The notes below the pieces were generated by a model. The model was not told the origin of the DNA and searched no databases. It saw nothing but the letters and a program-made list of their open reading frames with translations. The translations under genes were made by a program, and so were the position numbers. Below are positions 11,202-24,279 of a stretch of 64,000 nt of DNA, one piece after another. The DNA is taken from NCBI GenBank assembly GCA_026874595.1, contig CM049316.1:43787695-43851694 (forward strand), written 5' to 3'. Source of the stretch: Sipunculus nudus (taxonomy: Eukaryota > Annelida > Sipuncula > Golfingiida > Sipunculidae). Positions within the stretch are counted from its first letter, which is position 1; every line of letters starts with the position of its first letter.

Positions 11202-13660
11202 TCATAAATTTGTCTAGCAGGGAATACACGACTCAGTAGGCATTTTTGTTTGACTGATATGCCTACTTTGAGTCGTGACATAAGTCATACAAGAAACTGC
11301 ACGACAAACACTCTCACATCATATTGCATGGATATCGTTGAAAACACTAGGTATTCTTAATATTAGGCTTTATTACATTTACTAAAAAAATCAAAGTGTT
11401 AATTCTATCTCTATATTAACCGGCCATTTCTTGTGGCTCGCACTGATGGGTTATTTCATCCTCATAACCCATAGGGTACATGCTTTGTATGTGGTCAGAA
11501 ATTCAACAAACATGCAGGGAGCTTTACCAATATGCCGATTTTAAACGGACTTTTTTTAGTTCGCACATTTTAGACGCTATAAGAAAGTACACAGGCCTAA
11601 CTGACAATCGGTTTGGTTTATTTTAAGTGACAGCGTACCTGTAAGGCCCGCGATAGGTGTCGCCACCACCATCATCATCATCATCATCAAGAAGCTAAGA
11701 TCTGGCGTTCCTTCAGCAGGGACTCTGGCCCGACCTGCCCTGTAGCAACGACAAAGAGGGAAAAAAGAAGTTGATCCAGGAATATAAATTAGCTTTCACG
11801 CTTTCATTTGATTTAATATTTGAATAAAGGCTTAAAACTTAATATATTTAACCATAGTTTATTCTTAAATTAAAGAAAGCAATATTCATCAATATTCAGT
11901 TATTTTCTACAATGATCATAGAGAAGAATATATTTTACTAATATATCCTAATATATTAATTAAGTCACAAGCATACCGTAATACCAGTGACTATATTTCT
12001 TTTTTTATATGTGTGTGGAAACACGTTTATTCTGATCTTCTTGAGTTTTACGATCTTAAACAGTGAAGTACGTATATCATTCAGTGTCACAACATTGGAA
12101 TTTTGAAAAAAAACCCTCAAAATTATACAAGAAAAACGTTTCCAACAGCTAGGATAAGGTATTAAAGAGTATAAATCAAAGTTCAACTGCACAGCGTGTA
12201 TTTATTTTCCAACATAAACCACGAACATTATATATCACTCTCAATGCATCCTTTGATTGGGAGTAAAAAGACCTAGGTCCAGTGAGGTGTGACTTTTTTT
12301 TACTCTGAGGTACGACATTAGAAGCCTTTACAGCATGAAAGTAAACAATATCACAAGTCTACAATAATTAGCGCTGTCTCGTTTCATGGGTGAAAGTAAA
12401 CCAATATCTATTTCTTTGAAGTCTGTGTTCCAGTCGGATAAACTAAATATCTGTCATGCACTTGACAAAAATAGAGAAGACAGCATAAAAATATACAAAA
12501 ACAATGTACAAACAATAACTGCCTGTTACGTATCGTGTATACATAGGGGCATTGTATTAGTGTTACAAATTGTCAATGTACATGTATATACAGGACATAG
12601 GCGTGATAAGGGGGGGGGGCGCCCCCGCCCCCGCCCCCACTTTTGTGTGTGTGTGTGTGTGGGGGGGGGGGCAATAGTATAGTTTCGCCCCCCTATTATT
12701 TGTTGGTCTTATATACTTGTTTCGTTAAAAATTTGCAATGGCAGACATTTAATCTTGGGTTTCAGAAGATGGAATCAATCATTTTTCTTTGAATACATCA
12801 TCATTTGAAATCGAAATATACATGAGTTTGCTTGAAATTGACAATTATGCGAGTCGTTTTTGAAGCCCCCTGCCACACCCTCCGACCTTCCGGATAACCA
12901 TGTCCATTCGGCCGATGATATATATTTCTCTTAGAAAAAAAGGGGCGGGGCTCAACAGCGCCGCAAGATGTGGTTGCACTTAATATACTGGGAATAATAC
13001 ATAAAGGGTAGATGCATCTGCCTAAATCGATCAGTTATAACACCTCTGTAAACATGGTTAATTAATCAGCAACCCACTGCAACCGGCTCATGCAAGCATG
13101 CCTTAACCGATGTAAAACATGCGGTAATCCTTGGGGATATGTCGACTATGACACAGGTCTTATCATGATGACTGTGACAGAAATGTGTGAGCTAAGGCGG
13201 GATATATTCTTATTTTAAAACAAACACACATGCTGCGGTATGTAGATTTCATATAGGTTCTGGTGCAATCACGAAAATGAAACCCTCACGAAACGGTCAA
13301 ATGAAGAAAACGCGAAACCTCAGCCTCGGGAATGTAAAGCCAAACGCGTAATATGAGTGCTTCCGGACTTAAGTCCCACATGCAGATGTCTTGGGAAGTA
13401 AACGATGAGAGACACAAGGTCGAGTGCTTCTTTTCAGTAAGTCAACACCTTTAGATAAAAAACAGCATTATAGTGTTTCCTTAGCAGGGGGGCATGCCTT
13501 CATCCCCGGTCGTGTGTGTGTGTTCATAGTGAACATAACTCCAACACTCATGAACGGAATCTCATGAAGTTAAAATTATTCTATCAAATGAAATCGATTG
13601 GAAGGACAACAAAAATAACATTATCAAACTTCATTCATTGTAAATTAAATTTTAAGTAAT
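10321..13660. other. Intergenic, low information
   Basis: It contains a (TA)n tract at 11,153-11,193, a short (ATC)n near 11,665-11,690, and a G/C-plus-GT tract at 12,609-12,672. A GT-rich piece near 13,505-13,590 (CGTGTGTGTGTGTTC) resembles the dispersed repeat at 30.2 kb. No exon can be supported. Confidence 0.4.
12609..12672 (+). repeat. Poly-G / C-rich / (GT)n / poly-G tract
   Basis: A run of about nine G, then GCCCCCGCCC-type sequence, then (GT)9-like sequence, then about eleven G. It could form G-quadruplex structures on either strand. Confidence 0.75.
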
Positions 13661-13665
13661 GCTGT

Positions 13666-13667
<2 letters not shown>

Positions 13668-13698
<31 letters not shown>

Positions 13699-13946
13699 TA
13701 ATAATAATTATAATAATAATATCATTAATAATAATAAAAAAATAATAATATAAATAATAATAATAATAATAGTAATAGTAATAATAATAATTATAATAAT
13801 AATAATAATAATAAAAATAATAATAATAATAAAAATGGTAATAGCAATATAATAGTTATTACGATAATAATTATAATATCATTAATAATATCATTAATAA
13901 TAATATTAATAATATTAATAATAATGATAATGATGTTAATAATATC

Positions 13947-14007
<61 letters not shown>

Positions 14008-14069
14008 GGAATAATAATAATATCATTAATAATAGTAATAAAAGTAATCATCATCATCATAATAATAAT
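13668..14069. repeat. (AAT)n microsatellite array, about 400 bp
   Basis: AAT/ATA triplets with interspersed ATC and AAA variants. Poly-Ile frames on both strands (13,791-14,106) are artefacts of the triplet. Confidence 0.9.
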
Positions 14070-15123
14070 TTTAAGCGCATATGACTTTCACTTTTGGTCT
14101 GTCTAGTTTGTGACATGTGAATGAAATAATAATCTATGAAGTGTAGCTGATCATTTTGAATTATCCTTCCTAATCTATATCATAAGCATCATACAGGCTT
14201 CATTTACAGTTGTACTTTTTATTCCGATAAGTTTTCTTCGCAGCACTTTGCTGTAACAGATGTCCTTATATCTTGACGTAGACGTTCCATATTTAATTTT
14301 ATTTTTTAGAATCTATTAAATTCGCTTCTGCTTGTAACATTTTAATATTCATATTTTCTCCTTTCCTAATGTATAATGCATATTTGATAATAAGAGACAA
14401 AATTATAATTTTGTTTCTTGCGGTGTAGCAGTCAAATAATAAATGATCAATTGATTTAGACAAACAACCTTTTAAAGTTTTTCTCAATATGCTATACGTA
14501 ACCCTTCATTCGTAATTGAAGGTTTTGTTATGAAACATTATCAAAGCTTTATAATAAACCATAAAAATGTAAACACTAACGAACGGATGATACATATTGT
14601 TATTTACGTTAGCATCCATCCAAAACAAGATGTGTGCAATCTCCAACCAATCGACGGAAATCTTCCCCGGGCCAGTAACTGAGCGATAACGGGGAACCAG
14701 GTATGGAGTGTACGACCTTGCAAATAAGGTCAAGGTAAAAAAAAATATATATGTGGCCTGTGGTCGAATGTCTAACACAAAAACTGACTGGCAGAGGAAT
14801 GAAATAAAATAATAAAAAGAATACAGTAATGCTGTAATCGATGGTTTTACATTCTGGACAGTCCACCCACGACAAAGGCTTGACCTTAATGTTAATATAG
14901 AGATAAACTCATCAAATTCCACAGGGGGGAGGAGGCTTAAAAACTTCAAAACATCAGCGATGAAATGACGAGAAAAGTTTATGATGGTTCCCTAATTCAA
15001 AGCGATGCGCATGAGTAGACATCTATGCCGGCACGTGACCAGCATCATTTAAAACATAGGCGTTAATTATTCCTGAGGCAAGGCACATATTGTTCGGTTC
15101 AGCGATTGAGAAAAACACAAGGC
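14070..15123. other. Upstream region of the 15-26 kb gene
   Basis: No repeat and no convincing exon. A 147-codon minus-strand open frame (14,506-14,949) begins with TTG rather than ATG and has no recognised motif. Proximal control elements of the gene are expected here, but I recognise only the core promoter at 15,124. Confidence 0.4.
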
Positions 15124-15160
15124 TATAAAACGGAACACCTCGGCTCTGATCTGTCAGTTT
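15124..15160 (+). promoter_or_regulatory. Core promoter: TATA box and initiator
   Basis: TATAAAA lies at 15,124-15,130 and an initiator-like TCAGTTT at 15,154-15,160. The A at 15,156 is the expected +1, 32 bases from the first T of the TATA box. That is the spacing used by animal TATA/Inr promoters, and 192 bases of leader then run to the start codon. Seen: motifs and spacing. Inferred: that transcription starts there. Confidence 0.65.
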
Positions 15161-15347
15161 ATACGTGATACGTGAGCAGTACAAACAATCAGGAACTCCT
15201 ACACGTGTGTACCGCAAGTACTCCTGAGTGTACAACTGGCTAATTGATAAAATCCACCATAGCGCTCCAGGGCAGAATCCTTTCGGAAGATTATATGTTT
15301 AATTTTTTTTTCGGATTTCACCGAGTGTCTTTGAACCAGAAGTGAAA
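15156..15347 (+). promoter_or_regulatory. Predicted 5' UTR with a uORF
   Basis: The 192-base leader holds one upstream ATG at 15,295, in a poor context. It opens a 16-codon uORF ending in TGA at 15,343-15,345, two bases before the main ATG at 15,348 (TGAAAATG). The main ATG has A at -3. The layout allows leaky scanning and would limit reinitiation, so the uORF may damp translation. Confidence 0.5.
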
Positions 15348-15396
15348 ATGTCGTGTCGTCTGCTGCAATGCATCTTGGGAGCTCTGATTTTCGCCG
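15348..15396 (+). CDS. Coding exon 1: signal peptide
   Basis: ATG (A at -3) starts 16 codons plus one base. They encode a short n-region (MSC-R) and a hydrophobic core (LLQCILGALIFA). The exon ends GCCG/GTAGGT, a good donor. One base carries over (phase 1) and completes an Ala codon with exon 2. The 49-base size is typical of signal-peptide exons of secreted animal proteins. Confidence 0.7.
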
Positions 15397-18300
15397 GTAG
15401 GTAGATTTTATGATAAATCCTACGATCCATGATACATATATGTAGCAGGGACAAAAACCGAATAATATACTTATATAAGACAATTTAAAGTCATAAATTA
15501 TTTATATTTGAAAAAAAAATAAGTAAAAATGCTTTTCTGCATATTAAGTGTATTAAAATTTCATTTCGGTGTTTGATAGAGAAATTTAAGCACAGAGTAA
15601 TGAAAATCATATTAATGAAAATACGTTTATTGATTAGCTTTGGTTTGAAACTGATGGTTCAACCCAGAAAAGTAGTTAACTAACGGCTTTTGTCTCCATG
15701 ATTTCTTCAGGCCATTGATATCAAACCTATAATCTGTGGGGTTTAGTGACCGCAGGGGGGGGGGGGGGATATAACGCACAGACTTGTCTAAATACTAAGA
15801 TGAGCGACGCAAAGGGTATCCTTTTCCGATATCTGATGTCTTTCAACTAAAGATTATCCCTCAGCCCTTTATAACAGGCATTTCGTTTTGTTTCTATCAA
15901 TTTATTTATAACATGTGGAGAGTTCGTCAAGATGATCTAGCCACATTCAACCAGGGCATTTGACGGCAAGGCAGACGGATCAAAGTTTGTTAAGGGTATT
16001 TTCCAGCTGGGGACACTTCAACTTTCGTACATATGCAGCCAATCCACCTAAGGTTGCATTTTTTCCAGTTTGTCAACAAAGTTGATTACTGACAGTTCGA
16101 TGATAAACAAGCCAATACATCCGTCACACGGGCGTTATAAGAATTTACCTTAAGCAGAACTATCTAGAGTTTAATAATATGTTTGCAGAGTAAGCCAGAC
16201 TTCACATAAATAATATAGCAAAGTTAGGCGTGCATCTGGCTTTACACACCCTTTAGTACGGACTTTATGAAGCAAATCTCTTGTGCTTGTGACATATATT
16301 GTTCAGTAAGTGTTTTGATGTGACGGATCATTCAGTCCCTTTGAATTTGACTCTTGTGGCCTGAAGTGCAGGAACCGTACGAATGTACAAAGGTGCGAAA
16401 TGTTGTACAGGCAAAAAAGATTGTACACATGTGACACTCAGGAGACAAGATGTATTATTAACCAATTAACATCATGTTGTACGTTCAATATCAAACACAC
16501 TGATTAATAAGGTTTATGTTTTTCCAACAAAATGACAGACGATACACAACTACTATAAAGGACAATGGCTGTAGTTGTATAAGGTACTTACACCGGATCA
16601 AAAAGTAGACCATATAACAACAGTTATATTTTTTTACATATAACTACAAACATGTGACTACGTTAAATATATAGGCATACATGTCTACTGTAATATTATG
16701 TATTCATATAAATACCTCGAAATATGCATTCTAAGGAAGTCCCTATTGTTAGATGCTCCCAAAACTGTGTTTGCATTCACTTATTCGGCCCATTCGGCCC
16801 ATTAGTGCCTAGGTCACTCTACATGTTTGAATATTCTTTGTTGACGTAACTAAATCCGCAACATGTGCCAGATCCATACCAAAATCTAATCGATTCTTCA
16901 CATGCCCATTCACAAAATGTTCTGAAATGCGTGAGTTACGTTGTAAACAAACACCCAAACACACACACGAACGAGGGTTAACGCATACCCTCCTGGCGGA
17001 AGCATTTATGGTAATTATATAATTACAATGATGTACAGTAAATTTATGTCGGGTGATATGTATAAAGAAATTTAAAGTGTCTAAATAGTTTAGATCCAAA
17101 ATCATCACTTAACGAGCAGATAATTAAATCTACAAAACATTGGCTTTACCTATGTTTAATGTAGGTGGTTTGTCCGCCAAAATAAAGAAATTCGACATGA
17201 TACAAATATAAAAAAATGGAATATGTCATACATTAATAAAAACGCAGAAAAACTAATAAGGCATTTTAAAAGGCTAAATATCCGCACTCAGTCGCTATAA
17301 CTTGAATTATAGGCCACCAATTATATCATGATATATCATATTGAGCGGGCTTAAGTGTTCTTATGAAAATTCTATCTTACATCAGTCTCACATCAACCGT
17401 AAACAACCGTGCAGTTCTGTACCAGGTAAAAGTCCTGTTACTGAGTACAGTCTAAACATTGCTTTTATGTGTATGTATATACATCAGCGCTTGCCAAGAT
17501 GCCCTCGAAACGAGTCTTTCATCTGGCGCTTGTGACGTCACAATTCGTTTACTAAATGCCCTCAGTTACTGACAACAGGTCAGTGAAACTGTAACATATT
17601 TTTCCACCCTGATGGTTTTTGGACATTTTTATGTGGTGATGACAGTATGGGGAGAAGGGTAACTACATAGCGTCATGCTTTGGTTGTTGGACCAAACTTA
17701 TATGGGAGGTAACCAGTCCTTTGCCAATATGATGTGTGATATTAAATTAGAGACGTGCACGTTCTATTCAAAACGAACTTCTTCCTGTTAAGCAATATTT
17801 GGATTGCCGGGACAACTTGTCTCAACTGTTAAATTTTAATGTCAAAATGTGTTACATTTCACGGAAATACCTTCTGTTTACATTTCATATGTTCATTCTT
17901 GCAAAATATTACTTATTCAGCTACCCGTGAAGTCCTAACCATAAAAACACCCATGTTTATGTAATTTGCCTTGAAACAATTCTTACTCAACCTAATTGAG
18001 CAGACTGCATTAGCCTCGTCACTCCATTTATACCTACGCCATCAAGACGACTCGGCGCATTGTGGGATTCAGTTTGTGACGCCCAAAACACCCTAACCAG
18101 CATGTACAGTCGTGCTCTTTAGTCTGAAGACTGGTTTTGTTATGGTATAGTGAGCGTCCGTCCGTCCGTGCGTGCGCCAAGTCACTTTAGTGTCCCCGCG
18201 ATAATTTACGAGGGATTAGATAGATATTCTTGAAACTCACCATAAATATTTAACGGTAGATTATTTTGTCTGAATTCGATTCTTTGCAAAATCCATGCGC

Positions 18301-19533
18301 ATGTTTAATGAGGTCAGAGGTCATCAGCCTCTTCGCTGTGATGATCTGCCCGGATTTCAATGGATTTCATTGAAACTCACCATAAATATTTACAATTAAT
18401 AGTTCTCACCTGATATCAATACACGGAAAAATCCGCACATGTATCTATAACGATGTTTGTCCAAGCTTATATAAATGTATATGTTTATCCAAACTTTGAT
18501 TACCCTCATACGAGTCATCTCCCACCCTTAAAGATAAATTGTTTAAAACTTAATGGTTTCAACAGAAATTTAAAAAGGCGGTTAAAATATGATTATTTGT
18601 TTTCTATTGTCTTCAGACAGACGGACTGCGAACGCAACAGAAAAACATGTCGTAAAAATACAATGCACGAATTTACTGAGGGATGTAATATACGACGCTC
18701 CGTGAACATATATTATGTACACGTATACATTCCAACGACTTCGATTACATCCTGGTTCGCATCTTGTCCCTTTTTTATATCTTTAAGATATGCTTTGTTG
18801 ACTATGTACTTTGTATACCAATCTTCGGGTCTCATGTCAACTGTGTGCTTTGAAAATTTGCACCACCTGAAACTAAAATAATACAACAGTAAATATAGAT
18901 ACACCGTTAGCTATACAGGTCGGATATTTAAGTCAAGCTGTTACTAAAAGCTTAATTAAAATAAATAACACGGTGAAAGCCGAACTGCTTGATAAATATT
19001 TAAGGCCTTAATATCGTCAAAAATCATAAAATGATCATTTTTCAAAATTTCTGTTTACTGCAAAGTCATTTTTATACCCAACTTTATACCTAAAATCTTA
19101 TGAACAACAAAGATTATATTATAAATTGCAGATCTAGAAGAGATATATTGAAGATCGAATTTATGATATATCATGGGGATTTTTTTAAAAACTAAACTGA
19201 ACAAAGGTAGGTTGACGATATTAAGACCTTAATTTCACAAAAATCGTTTGAGTTAACACGCTGTGATATATTTCAGAGATAAAACAGGGTACCGGAATTA
19301 AACAACTGATGATACCATCCAGAAAGTTTTTATGATTTGACCCTAATCCTCAGTTCAAGGCGAGGGCTTACTCTGAAACGATACACATTGGTTCAAATAC
19401 AGCCAGCGCTCTGCTTCCTGGGTTCCGAACAAGCCAAGTCAGGGGATGTTACCTCTAATACCTCTGTGGTATCACTCTTGAGTACTTCCCAAGCTATAGG
19501 GACCCCTACCCAATATTTAGCTTATTGGTCTCG

Positions 19534-19587
<54 letters not shown>

Positions 19588-22500
19588 TTGACCAATCAGT
19601 CTACATTCTATAGGTATTTTGCTAATCATTAATGGAGGGGAATATCTGATTATTGAGTAAATCTCTCTCTTCTTAATTTGTCCTGAGATAACTATGACCT
19701 AGAGTTAAAAAAAAACATGCAATGCACGCACAAATGATCAATATATTAATTATGTGGGAATATAAAGCACATATAGAAATATATGATATATATAGAATCA
19801 AGATCTGTCCTTGAACACTGGGTGCAACTCTATAACTCTATATATATAAATCCTCGAAAGTATGTATCTATGTATAATACTATAAGCCATGCATGGAAAC
19901 ATGTCCCCATAATAGATGGTAAAGTCAAGAAGTATCGCTTCAGAGGTGAGCGCAGGTCACGAATATTTCTGACGCATCTGGGGAATGTCAGATTAATCAT
20001 TGTTATAATTCACACGCCTCGAGTCAGCGGTACTTCCTTGTTTTTACCCTGAGACAGTCTCTGCATACAAAGTGGACTTCTCGATGTTCAGAGCTGACAG
20101 GTGAGAGGAGATTGACATCACAATGTTAACTCATCATCGGTTACGTCAGAGTAATTACTATATTCTCTCCATTCGCGTATGAATTTAATTAATAAAAGGT
20201 TAATTTTAGCGTTTACAATCTGGTATCACCTATGACTATTTCTTTATTCTCCCTGGTATTTCGGGAATGTTGTAACTTGTGTTTTTTCTATACGTCCTAC
20301 TGATTAATCAACCCAACTCAAGCCAATATAATAAGCATTATACACCACTAGCGGTATACCTATAATAACGACATGTGACTTGAGACTTCCGGGTGTTTAG
20401 TGTGTACGCAAAATGGCAGCCCTCATCAGCGATTTCGAGAAAATGGGAGAAAAAAAACCGTCCAGGGTTCGATAAGGGCGCGGGGATATGACCCGAAAGT
20501 GGTTCGAGGACAGCGGGAATATAACTGCTGAGATAATTATGTGGCAAGTGGACGTAACGACAAACTTTAAAGAATAACGACGAGGAATAACGCTCTTTTT
20601 TTTTACCAAGAAGAGCAGTGGCGAATTTCTATTTCCCATTTACGGGTCATTTTGATGAAACATCACTTAAGATGAAAATGCACGTTGGATTTTAAAATAT
20701 AGATCTGCCAAGCTCATTAAGTGTAATAATTTATTTTCTTTCGTTAGTACCATTTTCTGATAAGTCAGAGAGTTTCTCCTTGAAAATACTTCTAGTGTAG
20801 TTATAGTTACGTTGTTCGCATGGCAACGGGTAATTCAATCGTACCTTTCAAATTTTCTGCTTCATACAATATTTCCAAAGCATGATTTTTTTCTAAAAGC
20901 ATATCACTGAGGTAAGAGCTGTCTCACCAACTTGCTTCACTTTAATTTTAATATTGCCCATAAACTTTCAAAACTAGGCTAATATTCTATAATTTGAGAT
21001 TTACATTATCGTATATGGAGACTGGGGTTTTCCAATTCTGGTAAATATTATCTGGATTTAAAAAAGTTGTTTTCCTTATATCACTGAAAAACGTTTAACC
21101 TGTTGAGGATATAGCATGCCTTTGAGCATCATGCTAAAATATAGGCAGAATCCCCAAACACACGTCACGCCTAACACACAGGTGCATCAAAGCGTGTTTG
21201 CCACGTGGTGTTGTCGATTTCCATTGTGTTTTTTATGTGGACCGAATGAAATCGATCACAGTGAAACCACCTGGAATACCCATGCCATAATACATGACAT
21301 AAACACCTAAACCAGTTATTAACATAATATTATTAGGTAAATGCATCTTACCACTCTCCCATCAACGTTACAACAGCTCAGCAAGCAGCAACAAAAAAAT
21401 ATTGTAGGTCATAATTTGACCAAATCGTCAGAGCTTGAACGTTAGAGTCACGATTATTAGCACATGGGTGAACAAGGCATTCCATATATGTCAAGTTTGA
21501 TATCATGTGACTTAAATGATGTATGCTAATTAGCCTTTGGCTTTAGTAACATATAAACATCATTTTCAATACTTATGTATACACTATGTTACACATAGCT
21601 TACCTAAGAATCGTTGGTAGAACATATATTAATGCATTAATGCGTCTTAAAATTGCGACAGTTTAGAACAGTGGATGTATCAATGGCATCACGAAGTTGT
21701 CGTGACTGTTAGCCAATGTAGTTGAATGTTTATATAAAATATAATTATAATTATAAAGTAATGATTTGATTATGATTTTCCTGGTTTTTTGTCCTTTTTT
21801 CACAAGGGGTGCTGTCCTTAAGCTTATGTCTCTCATCAAACAAAGCCTGTGGCTCGACACCAATTCCTTGTACACGATTAATTTTTTTAAATGTCATTCA
21901 TTCCTTGAACGTTTTTCTGTTTAAAGTAAGCTTGGTGGCTAATTTATTATCACTCTGCATGGTGGCGAGGTAATGTGTGTTTGGTTACCTTGACGTTTAT
22001 ATATCTGGTTACATGGTTTATTCATCTAATACCAAATTCATGAGGGGAGTTTGATACAATTCTTGGAGTTGGCTGATGTAAAGGTTACAACTATGGAATA
22101 TTCGTTTAAACTTTGGATGAGATCTGGAACACAAAAATATGCTTTGATTTAAAGGGAGAGATAGAGCAGTTTCCTTAAAACTAGCCGAGTGACACAGCCA
22201 ATCATTGGTATCTAAGTCCAATAGTTCTCTGCCTCTTCGGGTAAACTGACAGAGAATCGCCTTAATGTTTCAACTACATGTTTTAATCTCCAAATAATTC
22301 CTAACCCCTTAAGACTTAAGAGGGGTCTTTCACTCATTCCCTGGGCGCTCCCTAGGCGTTAAATTTTAATTGGAGTCGAAGACGAAGATGCCACCAAGCC
22401 AAGCAGAGAGTCGTTCCGGCCACAAACATGCCCGGTAGGCAGACAAGAGAAGAATTTGAGGAGACTACTGAGCAATAACACCCAAAGGTACAACACAGAA

Positions 22501-24241
22501 ACCGGAGCATCTGTCAGCAGGCGCTACAGCGCAGACCACCCCCGCCAAGAACCTAAAGTAACATCAATAAAGACCAACACTGTTTGATATTGATATCTTC
22601 AATCACTGCCGAGTGTCTAAAGCAGGCCATAGAATTGTCTTGCAAATACCAGTTAGTGCCCACAGGAATCCTGACGCACGAAAGGCGTGGATGCGTTGCC
22701 ATTATACCTCCAGCTGGTACATGGTGCCTTATCATCATATGAGAAGTAGTTATGGTAAATGTGGACAACGAAGCCCATTACCGGATACGATCGGGCGCGT
22801 CTCAAATGCAGTAGCTCCTGACAATATTAATTTTATTGATTGTTTCTGGCATATCCAGGTAATGGTACCGGGATATACCTAATTATATATCATATATCGT
22901 CACAACTCGGGAACATGATTATATCCCCTGCACATATATAAAAGACAGTTTAAGCCAATCATCTCATCGATATGAACTGATTTGTTGTTATTCTTGTTTC
23001 ATACAAAGCTATTATTTTCTAATGACAGAAATCACGGATAAGTGAGTTAATCAGGTATGCTGTTCTGAGGGAGTTTCCTATCTTAAGAAAAATGATACAT
23101 ACTGTGCGTCAGGTCATCAGGTTCATCGTCATATGATTAACGATATGGTCATGTGAGTCTTGAGGTATCTATGTGTTTCAAGCAACAAAATTACACCAGG
23201 AAAACAATACTTTTCTACATTTATTCCTCGTCTTATTTATCTCCGTGCCTGGGTGGTCTCAAACACTCACACTAATTTATGTGTGTCTAAAAGAGTACCT
23301 CGTTATTAAAGTGTGTCATGTGCACAAAAAGGTCGCACATGACTTTTATGTCAAAGTAACGGCACTTATCTTACTTTGCTTATAACAAGTTTAAACAAGT
23401 TAACATTTACTCTGCAAGATACAAAGACATGTAAACAGAAAAAAAATGTTTCTTTAGTGATATATTTCGAAAGTAATTGTACAGATATAACGAGTAGTTT
23501 GATTTAAAAAACATATATTTTATCAAATCTAAGGTAATGCGGAAATTCTCTTGCGTGTAGATCATGTGTCACGTTATTTGGTTGGTTAAAGCGTCGACAA
23601 GATTGTTACTTCTGGCATTATACCCATAATTTCGACATGCGACCTTTCACGTTCGTGTTTTAGTGTGAATGCGAAATGACAATCCGCATGAGCGGTTTGG
23701 AGGAACTGGGAGAGAAACACTTGACAGTGTTCGGTAAGGGCGCTGGGTACAGACGAGAATCTATCTGCGGAGAGAGTTTTGGTGGCAAAGGGGACGTGTG
23801 TCGCAAAAGTAAAAGGCGGAATAATGCTTTATTAGGACCACGCCCAAACCCTCAAATTATAATAGTATTATAATCAGATGACAGGAATCAGTTGCAAGGC
23901 AAACTCTATAGTAACATTTTCTTGACAGTTCTGACTCTTTCATGCACCTTTTCAAATGGATATAAAGCCGATGTCTCTTCTCCACACTAATACACTTAAG
24001 TTGCTTCACAATTCAGAGGGAAGCATAATGTAGAGTTAATATTTGATGCATAATTCTTCAGCGTAGTCATTATATTATATTTTATATATTTTCAGCACTA
24101 GTGAGCAGTCAGTCAAGGACGCCTTCTAACCCTTGGAACCCCTTCGGAAGCCCACCAGCACCTACCCAGTACCCTCCCTGGGTATTTCAACCCTGGAACA
24201 CTCTACCGCCAAACAACAACAACAACAACAACAATAACAAC

Positions 24242-24279
<38 letters not shown>

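Larger units (their letters stand above)
15397..24095 (+). other. Intron 1 (8,699 bp) and its repeat content
   Basis: Donor GTAGGT; acceptor TATATTTTCAG. Inside are poly-G (15,757-15,767), a GT-rich dispersed repeat (16,843-17,005, minus), a CRE (17,533), a tandemly echoed module (18,150-18,470), a (CA)n tract (19,535-19,580), two copies of the short-ORF repeat (20.4 and 23.6 kb) and otherwise A+T-rich unique sequence. An additional small exon cannot be excluded, but exons 1 and 2 already join in frame inside the signal peptide. Confidence 0.65.

Noticed and set aside
13791-14106. Poly-Ile frames
   Set aside because: Products of the AAT array.
14506-14949. 147-codon minus-strand frame
   Set aside because: No ATG at its start, composition dominated by Phe/Leu/Tyr/Ile, no promoter or splice support. 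It lies just upstream of the real gene.
16809-17108. 99-codon minus-strand frame
   Set aside because: It spans the GT-rich dispersed repeat; the similar copies at 30.2 and 51.1 kb do not keep the frame.
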